DNA of 35,170 nucleotides. Source: Streptomyces candidus. Its GTDB lineage: Bacteria > Actinomycetota > Actinomycetes > Streptomycetales > Streptomycetaceae. Position numbers and translations under genes: made by a program. A model generated the notes under the pieces. It was not told where the DNA came from and made no database searches. It saw only the letters and a program-made list of their open reading frames with translations. The first letter of the stretch is position 1. Each line of letters starts with the position of its first letter. Location of the stretch: NCBI RefSeq assembly GCF_014207445.1, contig NZ_JACHEM010000031.1, positions 1 through 35,170 on the forward strand, in the 5' to 3' direction. Of this stretch, positions 1-7,066 are shown piece after piece.

Positions 1-763
1 CCGCCGCCTCGGCCTGGCGACACGGATCGCAGTGGGGGATGCGGTGACGGGAGTGCGCCCTGTACCCGGCGGGGGTTCCGCACTGGCCGGTCCAGTCGGG
101 GAAGGCCGCGGGGTCGTCGATGGTGTCGTCGTCCCACTCCCCGACGGGCGGCCAGCGGTGGGCGATGGCGTAGGAACGGGCGCGGCTGTAGGCCTGGTTG
201 ATGACTCCGTGGTCGCGCGGGTCCGTGCGCCACAAGTCGTCGTACAGCTTCCGTGCGGCGCGCTCGGTGGCGGTTTGCACCCGGGCGGATCGCAGGGTCC
301 TGCCGAAGTTGGCTGGCTCCATCCCGAGCCGGTCTGCCAGTTGGGCCTGCGGCCAGCCGGCGGCGACCAGGGCCTGGAGTCGGCGCCGGGTTCCGGTCGC
401 GTCGACGCACACCGCTCCGCCGAGCCGTTCACCTTCCGGGCGGACCGCGAGGAGTCGCTTCGCGGTCTCCGGGCGTACCCCCTTCGACGGTTCCATGCCC
501 CGGTGCGCGGCACCGTAGAGGAGCTTCTCGACGGTGCCTCGGCCGACGCCGGCCATCTCGGCGATGCGCTTCCAGCCCAGGCCGTAGTCCATAAGCATCC
601 GCACGTGGTCGCGGGCGGGGCGGGCGTCGACGTAGGGCTGCCAGCGCCCGTATGCCTGCTGCCGGTAGCGGTCGTTCTCGGCGGCCCTGTTCGCGGTTGT
701 GCATGGCTCGCAGCGGCAGCGCTCGACGACGTACCTGGCGCGGGTTCCGTGTTCCCGGCTCAT
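1..763 (-). CDS. HTH/CxPC-motif DNA-binding-like protein, C-terminus cut by window edge
   Basis: Reading starts at an ATG at 763 and stays open for 254 codons to base 1, so the C-terminus is missing. The N-terminus has an HGTRARY segment followed by C-R-C-E-P-C. Next comes a helix-turn-helix-like stretch (GLGWKRIAEMAGVGRGTVEKLL, about residues 60-82), a second one (LVAAGWPQAQLADRLGM, about 135-151), and a conserved DHG-x-INQAYSRAR block with W-x-x-VGEWDDD. A second Cys pair (HCDPC) lies near the window edge. The same blocks, in the same order, occur in the protein at 1035-1892, so the two look like paralogues flanking the WhiB gene. Its start overlaps the WhiB stop (760-763). Such proteins are common in Streptomyces and its phages, but I know no proven function. 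A transcriptional regulator is an inference from the HTH segments. Confidence 0.8.
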   Translation of the reverse strand, partial: MSREHGTRARYVVERCRCEPCTTANRAAENDRYRQQAYGRWQPYVDARPARDHVRMLMDYGLGWKRIAEMAGVGRGTVEKLLYGAAHRGMEPSKGVRPETAKRLLAVRPEGERLGGAVCVDATGTRRRLQALVAAGWPQAQLADRLGMEPANFGRTLRSARVQTATERAARKLYDDLWRTDPRDHGVINQAYSRARSYAIAHRWPPVGEWDDDTIDDPAAFPDWTGQCGTPAGYRAHSRHRIPHCDPCRQAEAA

Positions 764-1035
764 GCGGCCCCCTCCTTCTTCTTGCCGCGGTTGCTTCCGG
801 GCGTGCTGCCGGGGGTGTTCCTGCGGTGGATGCGGCGGCGTTCGGCTTCGGTGAGCCCGCCGTAGACGCCTTCGTCGAGGCGTTCGTCGAGCGCATATCG
901 CAGGCACTGCTCGGCGACGGGGCAGGCGCGGCAGTACGCCTTGGCGTACTCGGCTTGCCTGGCGTCGGGGAAGAACATGTCGGGGAGGCTGGTTTTCCGG
1001 CACTCGGCTTCGTGCCGCCAGTCGCGGTGGGCCAT
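760..1035 (-). CDS. WhiB-like (Wbl) [4Fe-4S] transcription factor
   Basis: A 91-residue protein with the Wbl signature: C12, then C35-x2-C38-x5-C44 to bind a [4Fe-4S] cluster, followed by the G-V-Y-G-G-L turn (56-61, usually G[VI]WGG) and an Arg/Lys-rich C-terminal tail that contacts DNA in this family. Wbl proteins act by binding region 4 of the primary sigma factor and are restricted to actinobacteria and their phages. In mycobacteriophage TM4 the phage Wbl antagonises host WhiB2 and causes superinfection exclusion. A similar role here is inference. The ATG at 1035 overlaps the previous stop (TGATG). The C-terminus is rich in Gly/Ser/Lys. It sits between two paralogous HTH genes, suggesting a regulatory end to the early operon. 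Confidence 0.95.
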   Translation of the reverse strand: MAHRDWRHEAECRKTSLPDMFFPDARQAEYAKAYCRACPVAEQCLRYALDERLDEGVYGGLTEAERRRIHRRNTPGSTPGSNRGKKKEGAA

Positions 1036-1892
1036 CACGCCGCCTCCTGCTGCGCTTTGCGGTACCGGCTGATGGACTGCTGGAGGTTGTCCTTGGTGAC
1101 GCCGAGCCGCTCGGCGGCCTGCTCGCGGGTGTGGCCGTGCCGTTCGAGTTCGAGTCCGTTCTCGGCGAGCACCAGGTAGCGGGGCGGCTCGGCGGTGGCG
1201 GGGACGAAGTCGGGGTTGTCGAAGTCGTCCGGGTCCCAGTAGCCGAGGCCGGGCCATCCGTTGGCCTTGGCCCGAGACCTCGCCTGCCGGGCGGCCTGCC
1301 GGTTGATCCCGTGGTCTTCGGGTGTGATGCCGTCGAGCTGGCTGCAGACAGCGGTGACCTTGGCGGCGGTGGACAGCCGCATCGTGTCCCCGCCTTTGCC
1401 GCGCAGGAGGTAGGCGGTGTAGCCGCGGCCTGCTCCGGTCCGTCGGTCGAGCTCGCTGGCCGGCCAACCTTCAGCGGTGAGGGCCTGCAGGCGGCGCATG
1501 GTCCCGAGGCTGGGCACGCTGGCCCCGTTCCTGGTGGGCTCATCAGTGGGGGCAGGCGCGGGGACGGCGAGGATGCGGGCGGCGGTGGTGTGGAGCAGGG
1601 GCGCTTTGGTGCGCAGGATCTGGTAGATGTGCGAGGGCCCGAGCTTCGCTGCTTCACGGATCTCGACGTCGGTCATCCCTGCGGCGCGCAGCCGCCAGAT
1701 GCGGGCGATGGCCAGCCCGGACGGCACGTAGCCGCTGCGGCCGGTCTGGCGGAGGTACTTCCACTTGCGGACGCGCTGGGTTTCCGCGGTGGTGCAGGGG
1801 GGGCAGGTGCAGCCGCGCCTGTACCGGCCGCTTGTTCCGTGCTTGGGCAGGGGGCCGGGCTGGCGGACTCGGGGCTTGGTCGCGGTGCTCAC
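1035..1892 (-). CDS. HTH/CxPC-motif regulator-like protein, paralogue of the gene at 1-763
   Basis: A 285-residue protein starting at GTG 1892, which overlaps the upstream stop as GTGA; a good GAGGAG lies just before it. An HGTSGRYRRG segment is followed by C-x-C-x2-C (about residues 17-32). An HTH-like segment (GMTDVEIREAAKLGPSHIY) lies near 70-90. A second (LTAEGWPASELDRRTG) follows, then the DHG-x-NRQAAR and GLGYWDPDDFDNPDF blocks shared with the neighbouring paralogue. The last 45 residues add a further HTH-like element (TREQAAERLGVTKDNLQQSI). The multiple HTH-like elements suggest DNA binding, and its place beside a Wbl gene suggests regulation. The target and role are unknown. Confidence 0.88.
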   Translation of the reverse strand: MSTATKPRVRQPGPLPKHGTSGRYRRGCTCPPCTTAETQRVRKWKYLRQTGRSGYVPSGLAIARIWRLRAAGMTDVEIREAAKLGPSHIYQILRTKAPLLHTTAARILAVPAPAPTDEPTRNGASVPSLGTMRRLQALTAEGWPASELDRRTGAGRGYTAYLLRGKGGDTMRLSTAAKVTAVCSQLDGITPEDHGINRQAARQARSRAKANGWPGLGYWDPDDFDNPDFVPATAEPPRYLVLAENGLELERHGHTREQAAERLGVTKDNLQQSISRYRKAQQEAA

Positions 1893-2257
1893 TGGTTCTC
1901 CTCCGTCCGGGTTTTCGCGGGCAGTCGGTACAGCTCTTCGAGGTCCAGCCAGGCGTCGTTGCGCAGGCCGGGCGTGGTGTCGATCCGCGGGTTGAGCTCG
2001 ACGAGCCGGGCGAGGTGCCGCATCTCGGCGAGTCCTTCGGGGTCGTGGTAGCCGTCGGGGATGTCCTCGCCGATCGGTTCGGCGTCGACGAGCGGGCTGC
2101 CCTGGAGCCGGGCCCACGTGCGGTACAGGAGGCCGGCGAGCCACCGGTGCAGGCGGCGGGCCAGCTGATAGGTGACCCACAGGCCGCACGCGGTGAGGAA
2201 GAGGGCGCCGGTGATGGCCGCCCACTCGAAGGCTTCGAGCAGGGCCCAGATGCTCAC
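1889..2257 (-). CDS. Small membrane protein, function unknown
   Basis: A 122-residue protein from GTG 2257, which overlaps the stop of the preceding gene (GTGA). Longer upstream readings in this frame cover the coding sequence of the neighbour and are rejected. Residues about 9-30 (AAITGALFLTACGLWVTYQLA) form one strong hydrophobic segment, followed by an Arg-rich stretch and a second amphipathic Trp/Leu segment. This suggests one transmembrane helix with a cytoplasmic C-terminal domain of about 80 residues rich in acidic and Leu residues. No family is recognised. It lies between a small phage protein and the HTH gene within the same overlapping operon. Confidence 0.8.
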   Translation of the reverse strand: MSIWALLEAFEWAAITGALFLTACGLWVTYQLARRLHRWLAGLLYRTWARLQGSPLVDAEPIGEDIPDGYHDPEGLAEMRHLARLVELNPRIDTTPGLRNDAWLDLEELYRLPAKTRTEENQ

Positions 2258-2604
2258 GTCCGCCTCCCCGTGCCGACCCACTGGTGGCAGATGGACCGGT
2301 GGACTGTGGCCCGCTTCGACTGGCCGTAGCCGGCGTGCCGGACGATCCCGGCGCGGGCGGCGGCGGCGAACCGGGTGCCCCAGCAGTTGGGGTGCGGGGG
2401 TTCGTCCAGCCCGGCCTCGATGAGGTCGGCGGCCTGGAACACGACACCGCGGGCGGCGAACTCGGCGATCTTCTCGTCGCAGCGGGCCGACCACTCGGGA
2501 TCGAGCTGGCGGACCTTCGCCATGCCCTTGCGCTTGGCCCTCTCGCCCGCGGCCGGGTTCACCGTGCCCGGGGTGGGGGCGGAGATCTGGAGCTGGGTGG
2601 TCAT
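2254..2604 (-). CDS. Phage protein with winged-helix-like region, function unknown
   Basis: A 116-residue protein whose ATG at 2604 overlaps the stop of the ATPase gene (2601). After a flexible N-terminus and a basic stretch come an acidic-aromatic helix and the block PPHPNCWGTRFAAAARAGIV, then GYGQSKRATVHRS and a C-terminal W. This block is familiar from actinophage genomes, where similar proteins are labelled helix-turn-helix proteins; in architecture it resembles a small winged helix. It immediately follows the recombination ATPase, so a role with DNA replication or recombination is plausible but not shown. Confidence 0.8.
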   Translation of the reverse strand: MTTQLQISAPTPGTVNPAAGERAKRKGMAKVRQLDPEWSARCDEKIAEFAARGVVFQAADLIEAGLDEPPHPNCWGTRFAAAARAGIVRHAGYGQSKRATVHRSICHQWVGTGRRT

Positions 2605-3380
2605 CGCCCGGCCTCCTCGTCGACGGCGTTCTCGGGTGCAGAGTTCAGCCAGGCGAGGAGCGGGGCGGCGATGTCGACGGCGCCGTTGGGCCTGTCGAAA
2701 ACCTTGCGGTTCAGGCCGGGGCAACGGGACTTGAGGACTTCGAGCCGGTTGTCGAGGTCCATTGCCACGGCGATGTCGAACTCGTACTCGATGCCTTTAC
2801 GCTGCTCGGGCCGCATGCCGACCCGCTTCGGCTTGCCGTTGTCCAGCACCCACTCGGTGTACGAGCGCATCGACGCCACGACGTGGCCGGGGTAGCCGAG
2901 GATCGCCGCGACCATGTCGTTCTGGATCGGCGTCCCGTCTTTCCAGCCCGCGAACTTGTTGCCGCCGTACTTCGACTTGGCCCGCTCGACCTGGTCGAGG
3001 GTCCCGTCGGTGCCCTTCCAAAAGTGGCTGAGGCTGTCGACGAAGACGACCGGGTATCCGGCCTTGGCGGCGGCTTCGAGTGCGCGGCCGAGGTCTCGGG
3101 GGTCGTAGCGGTCCATGGCGAGGGTGTCGAAGTGGATGCCGCTGATGCCCGCGTAGAGGTCGGCGGCGCCTTTCTCGGTATCGATGACCGCGAACTTCTC
3201 GCCGCCGGAAAGGCCGTGGCTGATACCGAGGCCGGTCCAGGTCTTCCCCGAGCCGGACATCCCTTGGATGGACAGGCGGGCCTTGCGGCCGGCCTTGGTG
3301 GCGGGGCGGAAGCTGAACGGCACCTCGTCGGGCTGCTGCTGTTGCGGTCGGCCGGTGCGGACCGGCGGGGGCAGGGTCAT
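2601..3380 (-). CDS. Sak4-like RecA-fold ATPase (phage recombination/annealing)
   Basis: A 259-residue P-loop NTPase. The Walker A motif GMSGSGKT is at 40-47 and the Walker B strand VVFVDS at 111-116, preceded by a DTEKG segment (68-72) typical of Sak4-type ATPases. The N-terminal 35 residues are Pro/Gln-rich and flexible. Sak4 proteins are short RecA-like ATPases that promote single-strand annealing with an SSB partner. No SSB gene is seen in this window. The gene has its own ribosome binding site (AGGAG before ATG 3380) and directly follows a PD-(D/E)XK exonuclease gene after 9 bases. That pairing is the usual exonuclease plus recombinase module of phages. An alternative is a general AAA-type ATPase of phage replication. 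Confidence 0.85.
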   Translation of the reverse strand: MTLPPPVRTGRPQQQQPDEVPFSFRPATKAGRKARLSIQGMSGSGKTWTGLGISHGLSGGEKFAVIDTEKGAADLYAGISGIHFDTLAMDRYDPRDLGRALEAAAKAGYPVVFVDSLSHFWKGTDGTLDQVERAKSKYGGNKFAGWKDGTPIQNDMVAAILGYPGHVVASMRSYTEWVLDNGKPKRVGMRPEQRKGIEYEFDIAVAMDLDNRLEVLKSRCPGLNRKVFDRPNGAVDIAAPLLAWLNSAPENAVDEEAGR

Positions 3381-3389
3381 GGGTGGCTC

Positions 3390-4211
3390 CTAGACGTACT
3401 GGCGCTCAAGCCAGGCGGGCGGGGAGATGAGGACGGTGTCGGTGGCGTAGGGCGGCCAGTAGCCGGAGGCGCGGCAGGTCTCGTAGAGCCACAGCGCGCG
3501 GGCGTTCCGCTGGCGGGCGATCTCACGCCACCCGAGGTCGAGCTCGACGACGGTCACGAGGTACGGCGGTTCCTTCTCCTGCACGACGAAGTGGAAGGAC
3601 CCCGTCGGCGGGATCAGGTCGAGCTCGACAGCTCCGGTGCGGTACCAGTCGTCCTGCTGCGCGTAGCCGTACTCACGGACGGCCCTCTCGATGGCCTCCG
3701 GGTGGGCGGAGCGGGCCGATTTGTAGTCGACGATTCCGTCTTGGCGCAGGTAGTCGAGGAGGGCCCGGCACCAGATGCCGTCGGTCTGCCAGAGCAGGGT
3801 CTGCTCGGCGACGCCGGCCCCCGGGGCCAAGAGTTCCGCGGCCTGCGGGTACTGAAGGAGTTCGGTAGCCATGTCGTGGACCCGCTCGAGGGCTTCCCGC
3901 TTCAGCGGGATGTTCCCGGCGGCGCGGATCTTGGCGACGGTGGCCTTGGTCTCGTTGGTGTCCCACCGCTCCTCGTCGACGAGCACCAGTTCGGGGCCGA
4001 CGCCGAGGACGACGCGGTGGGCCGCGGTGCCGAAGTCGAAGACCGTCTTATGGGGCTGCGGGTGGTCGAGGTCGTACTTGAACCGGGCCGGGCAGTCGGT
4101 GAGCTTGCGGGCGCCGGTCGAGGAGAGGCTGCCGCCGGGCACCGGGTCCCCGTGGTACTGCTCGGCGGGGATGTCGTACATCCCGGGGACGATCGTGTCG
4201 GCGGTCGTCAC
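3390..4211 (-). CDS. PD-(D/E)XK exonuclease-like protein (RecE/RecB-nuclease family)
   Basis: A 273-residue protein, GTG start at 4211 overlapping the upstream stop. It shows the order of motifs of phage exonuclease VIII-like PD-(D/E)XK enzymes: an N-terminal S-L-S-S-T-G-A-R-K-L segment, FGTAAH (60-65, His 65), E136, the LLDYL Asp (D153), the VDYKSA core (D162, K164), and a Gln/Tyr motif (YAQQDDWY, 183-190). Such enzymes degrade one strand of double-stranded DNA to give single strands for annealing. The Sak4-like ATPase gene follows directly, so the two probably act together in phage recombination and replication. The length fits the family. The exact polarity of degradation cannot be read from the sequence. 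Confidence 0.88.
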   Translation of the reverse strand: MTTADTIVPGMYDIPAEQYHGDPVPGGSLSSTGARKLTDCPARFKYDLDHPQPHKTVFDFGTAAHRVVLGVGPELVLVDEERWDTNETKATVAKIRAAGNIPLKREALERVHDMATELLQYPQAAELLAPGAGVAEQTLLWQTDGIWCRALLDYLRQDGIVDYKSARSAHPEAIERAVREYGYAQQDDWYRTGAVELDLIPPTGSFHFVVQEKEPPYLVTVVELDLGWREIARQRNARALWLYETCRASGYWPPYATDTVLISPPAWLERQYV

Positions 4212-4540
4212 GCGGCGGCCTCGACGCAGGTCTCGCAGCGGCCCTGCAGGTCGAACGGGCCGGCGAAGTCGCCGCAGTGGCAGCTGAGCGGGCCGGTCTG
4301 CCCTGCGGCGATGCGCTGGAGCTTCGCGATGCCGTCGGGGTCGCTGCGGGCGATCTGGATGGCCATGTACAGCCCCGGGTAGGCGCGGCTGAGGATGGCC
4401 CGGTTCGCGACGTCAGCACTGGAGATGGCGGCCATGACGTGCTTGGTGAAGGTGCCAGGTTCGGCGCCGCCTTCGGACCCGTACCCCCACAGGACGTGGC
4501 GGGCGGTGTCGGCGGTGATGGTGGGTGTGTCGGTGGCCAT
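4208..4540 (-). CDS. Conserved-looking phage protein with C-terminal Cys cluster
   Basis: A 110-residue protein. The start is the ATG at 4540, because a strong ribosome binding site (CAGGAGGG) lies directly before it; longer readings run into the hairpin-rich intergenic region. The first 80 residues are mixed helical with GYGSEGG and YPGLYMAIQIARSDPDG segments. The C-terminus has C-x-C followed 13 residues later by C-x2-C, a possible zinc site. Function unknown. It heads the group that continues with the exonuclease and ATPase genes, with a GTGA overlap, so a link to DNA metabolism is plausible. Confidence 0.8.
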   Translation of the reverse strand: MATDTPTITADTARHVLWGYGSEGGAEPGTFTKHVMAAISSADVANRAILSRAYPGLYMAIQIARSDPDGIAKLQRIAAGQTGPLSCHCGDFAGPFDLQGRCETCVEAAA

Positions 4541-4703
4541 GTGACCCTCCTGAAGGGTGTGGTGGACCGGGCCCGCCCCGGTTGGGGGAAGCACGGGGCG
4601 GGCCTGGCGGCGGCCGGAGCCGGGGGGTGGCTCGACGGCCGGTCTGGGGTTGTGGTTTGGGCGCCGGGCCGCGGGCCGGTCTCATCCGGCGGCCCGGCAC
4701 GGT
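4541..4703 (-). other. Intergenic region with two strong hairpins
   Basis: This is the only sizeable break in the early operon. It holds a perfect 11-bp hairpin (arms 4570-4580 and 4594-4604, 13-nt loop) and a perfect 10-bp hairpin (arms 4663-4672 and 4689-4698, 16-nt loop) just after the stop of the preceding gene. Neither has a T-run on the minus side. They could be U-less terminators, processing sites, or part of a promoter-containing boundary that separates the recombination and regulator genes from the small genes upstream. No ORF in this gap looks coding. Confidence 0.6.
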
Positions 4704-5207
4704 CTAGGCGGTGGCGTCCTGGAGCTCGCCGACCGGGATCTCCTGCGTCTCCTCGGCGTCCCGGGCCTTCGCCGCCCACTTCGGGACGTGCGCCGGGCTG
4801 GTGCCGCTGAACGCCTGGTGGAGGGTGAGGACGGGGGCAGGCCGGGTTTCGGCCTCGGCTTCGACGGGGGTCTCCTGGCCGGCCAGTTGCCGCTTCAGCT
4901 CCTGCGCTTCGGCCATCCACTGGTCGCGCTCCTTGACCAGGCCCCGCATGCGGGCCTCGTGGAAGGCGGCCAGGTCCCGGTCGAGTGCAGCCCGGTGCTC
5001 GGCCGCCTTCAGGGCGCGGTCCAGGTCGACGTGGGCGGAGACGAGGCTGTTGTACTGCTCGCCGCCTGCGGCCAGCCGCTTCTGCAGATCAAGGTTCGCC
5101 AGGGTGAGCTTGCTGATGACGGCGTCCCGCTCGGCGATCTGCCGGTGGGCTCCGTCGATCGCCCTGCGCCCGCCCGAGCCGGGGCGGAGGGGGAGGTGGA
5201 GGCTCAT
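4704..5207 (-). CDS. Coiled-coil protein, function unknown
   Basis: A 167-residue protein, ATG at 5207 overlapping the upstream stop. Residues about 18-110 are a long, charged helical region with heptad-like Leu/Ala spacing (IAERDAVISKLTLANLDLQKRL, then LDRALKAAEHRAAL), which predicts a coiled coil. The C-terminal 55 residues are Pro/Glu/Ala-rich with a short HVPKWAAKARDAEE motif. No enzyme motif is seen. Similar coiled-coil proteins occur among early genes of Streptomyces phages. The role is unknown. Confidence 0.8.
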   Translation of the reverse strand: MSLHLPLRPGSGGRRAIDGAHRQIAERDAVISKLTLANLDLQKRLAAGGEQYNSLVSAHVDLDRALKAAEHRAALDRDLAAFHEARMRGLVKERDQWMAEAQELKRQLAGQETPVEAEAETRPAPVLTLHQAFSGTSPAHVPKWAAKARDAEETQEIPVGELQDATA

Positions 5208-5587
5208 GCCGCCTCCCCCGTGTCCGCCGCCAGGCTGGCGAGGAGGGCGCGGTGAGTGTCGCTGAGGTGCATGAGCTGGTCAGCCTGCGGGTGGTAGCCG
5301 AGGACGACAACCGGGCCGTACTGCCCAGAGATCAGGCTGCCGCCGCGGACCTCATTGACGAACCTGGTGGCGAGGTCGTTGTAGAGGAAGGCGTCGTCGT
5401 GGGCGCTGCCCTGGCAGACGATGACGCAGATCGCGTTCTCGCCCGTTCCCCAGTGCGTGAAGTCGGGCTCCCCGCCCAGGGCTTCGATGAGGATCGGACG
5501 GCGGTCGTTCTCGGTGACCGCCAGGTCGGTGTACGTGCCGTCCGTCTGGATGAGGACGCCGGTCGGGAAGGGCTTGGGCTCAGGCAT
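5204..5587 (-). CDS. DUF3846-like phage protein
   Basis: A 127-residue protein starting at ATG 5587, inside the end of the upstream gene (8-base overlap). It shows features I associate with DUF3846: an N-terminal strand followed by a TDLAV segment, an ALGG turn, a central N-D-L-A-T-R-F-V-N helix and a closing G-x-YGPVVVLGY strand near residue 100. DUF3846 proteins are found in actinobacterial plasmids, ICEs and phages, with no known function. The family call rests on pattern memory only and needs a profile search. Confidence 0.75.
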   Translation of the reverse strand: MPEPKPFPTGVLIQTDGTYTDLAVTENDRRPILIEALGGEPDFTHWGTGENAICVIVCQGSAHDDAFLYNDLATRFVNEVRGGSLISGQYGPVVVLGYHPQADQLMHLSDTHRALLASLAADTGEAA

Positions 5588-5933
5588 TGCGGGTCCCCCT
5601 CGGGATGATGCGGGCTTCAAAGGCTGCGAAGGTCTCGGTGAAGCCGGCGGCGGTCGTGGCGACGTAGCCGGACGACGGTCCGAGGAGCGCGGCCCTGAGT
5701 GCGGCAGCCGAGACGGGCGCCAGCACCTTGATGAGCGGGCCGTGGTCCCGGTACACGGTGGGCAGCGGGACTGCGCTGTCGGCGTCGAACTTGCCGTGGT
5801 ACGTGGACTGCATCAGCGGCTCTGGCGGCGCGCCGTCCGTCCACTTGCCAGTCCAGCGCCATTCGACGCCGGCGGTGTCGACGTAGGTGCACGTGAGGTC
5901 GAACCAGTGGCCGTCGTGCTGGTAGTGGGCCAT
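5580..5933 (-). CDS. Phage protein, function unknown (phiSA1p31-like pattern)
   Basis: A 117-residue protein, ATG 5933 sharing one base with the upstream stop. The first half reads as a small beta domain (HYQHDGHWFDLTCTYVDTAG, then EWRWTGKW), resembling small Streptomyces phage proteins that begin with a hydrophobic-aromatic beta hairpin. The second half is Ala-rich and helical. No catalytic motif is visible. Operon position within the overlapping early genes is the only functional clue. Confidence 0.78.
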   Translation of the reverse strand: MAHYQHDGHWFDLTCTYVDTAGVEWRWTGKWTDGAPPEPLMQSTYHGKFDADSAVPLPTVYRDHGPLIKVLAPVSAAALRAALLGPSSGYVATTAAGFTETFAAFEARIIPRGTRNA

Positions 5934-6133
5934 CAGACGGCCTCCTTGCGTGCCTTGGGCTTGCGGGGCTTGCCGGTGTGCTGGCCGTGGATGGTGGCGA
6001 GGACGCCGAGGTAGTCGCTGATAGCGGCCTCGGGCCACTTCTTCTCGTCGGGCCCGTACAGGCGGTGGGCCAGCCGGTCGGCCTCGGCGAGCTCGGACTC
6101 TTCGAGGTCGCGGACACGCAGGTAGCGGCTCAT
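5933..6133 (-). CDS. Small phage protein, function unknown
   Basis: A 66-residue protein, ATG 6133 overlapping the stop of the upstream gene (ATGA). It is helical with an acidic first half and a strongly basic C-terminus (GKPRKPKARKEA), suggesting possible nucleic-acid contact. No family recognised. Coding status is supported by the tight four-base overlap with one neighbour and one-base overlap with the next. Confidence 0.72.
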   Translation of the reverse strand: MSRYLRVRDLEESELAEADRLAHRLYGPDEKKWPEAAISDYLGVLATIHGQHTGKPRKPKARKEAV

Positions 6134-6495
6134 GACGTCACCCGCTCAGCTGCCGACTCCAGTGCGGCGATGACCTCGTCTGCGGTCCGCTCGGGTGCGT
6201 CGTTCCAGGCGCCGAGGCGGCCAACTGGCTCCAGGATCTGATCGTTCTCGATGCCGATCAGGTCAGCGAGGCGTGAGGCGACTGCGTTGTACGTACCCCG
6301 GGTGCTGTCGGTCCAGAGGATGGGCGGGACAGGGTCACCGGTGATCGCCACGGACAGGGCTCCCGCGATGCACACCGGGCACCGTGACCAATTGGCCGTC
6401 GAGCCGGATGGGTCCGGCCCCCAGTAGTACCCCTGGTTGAACCCCCGCCCACGGACCACGTCGGCGGCCTTCAGGAACAGTTCGCGGTCGTTCAT
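6130..6495 (-). CDS. DUF6197-like phage protein
   Basis: A 121-residue protein from ATG 6495, which overlaps the previous stop (ATGA). The N-terminal helix LFLKAADVVRGRGFNQGYYW, the C-P-V-C-I-A-G-A-L segment (39-47) and the following AI-x-W-x-DS-x-N-A-V pattern match what I know of DUF6197, a small domain of actinobacteria and their phages with a conserved Cys-containing GAL motif. No function is established. It belongs to the run of overlapping early genes. Confidence 0.8.
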   Translation of the reverse strand: MNDRELFLKAADVVRGRGFNQGYYWGPDPSGSTANWSRCPVCIAGALSVAITGDPVPPILWTDSTRGTYNAVASRLADLIGIENDQILEPVGRLGAWNDAPERTADEVIAALESAAERVTS

Positions 6496-6695
6496 GACAC
6501 CCTCCCGGGCTGCTTCTTCAGGCTGACGGGGCCCCAGTTGAAGACGGCGGCCAGGCGCAGGAACGTGGCGTCGACGAGGTCGAGGTCGTGGTCCTGGACG
6601 ACATGCAGGGCATCGTCGAGCCGCTGCCGGGCGATCAGGGCGGCCATGTCGGAGGCGACCTGTGCGGCCGGGACGTCGAGGCGGTCGATGCTCAT
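6492..6695 (-). CDS. Small helical phage protein, function unknown
   Basis: A 67-residue protein from ATG 6695, overlapping the upstream stop by four bases (ATGA). The longer reading of this frame covers the neighbouring gene and is rejected. It is predicted mainly helical (AAQVASDMAALIARQRLDDA) with a C-terminal FNWGPVSLKKQPGR tail. No family recognised; coding status rests on the overlap pattern and the plausible amino-acid makeup. Confidence 0.72.
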   Translation of the reverse strand: MSIDRLDVPAAQVASDMAALIARQRLDDALHVVQDHDLDLVDATFLRLAAVFNWGPVSLKKQPGRVS

Positions 6696-7066
6696 GACGT
6701 CGCCTCCGCATCGGCTGTCTCGGAGGAACTGGCTTCGACGATCTCGACCATCGACCGCCACTTCGCGCACGCGGCTTCGACCAGGAGCAGCGTCTCCGAA
6801 TCGGGGATCTTGTGCTTGATCCGCCACCGGTTCGATGCGGCATGGGCAAGCCCGTCGAGGAAGGCGTGAAGGTCGGCGTCGTTGAGCCGGTGGGCCCACG
6901 GCAGGGCTGGGGTTGCGGCGCGTTCCTGCGCTTGCTGCTCAGCCTTCAGCCGCGCCGGAGCTTCGGCGGCCAGCACCTCGACGCGATAGGCGTCGAGCAG
7001 CGCGTTCACGTGCTCGGTGTAGCCGTAGCGGTCGGCGTACTCCAGCAGGTCATCTCGGGCGCTCAT
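6692..7066 (-). CDS. Helical phage protein, function unknown
   Basis: A 124-residue protein from ATG 7066, overlapping the upstream stop (ATGA). It is acidic and helical throughout, with a conserved-looking middle segment (WAHRLNDADLHAFLDGLAHAA) followed by a basic WRIKHK and a helical C-terminus. It has no signal peptide, membrane segment or catalytic motif. Its place in the early operon is the only context. Confidence 0.77.
   Translation of the reverse strand: MSARDDLLEYADRYGYTEHVNALLDAYRVEVLAAEAPARLKAEQQAQERAATPALPWAHRLNDADLHAFLDGLAHAASNRWRIKHKIPDSETLLLVEAACAKWRSMVEIVEASSSETADAEATS

Noticed and set aside
429..896. A 155-residue minus-strand reading frame
   Set aside because: It overlaps both the WhiB gene and the partial HTH gene in another frame and is Arg/Pro-rich shadow sequence.
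2883..4382. A 499-residue plus-strand reading frame
   Set aside because: Antisense to the ATPase and exonuclease genes, both with clear catalytic motifs.
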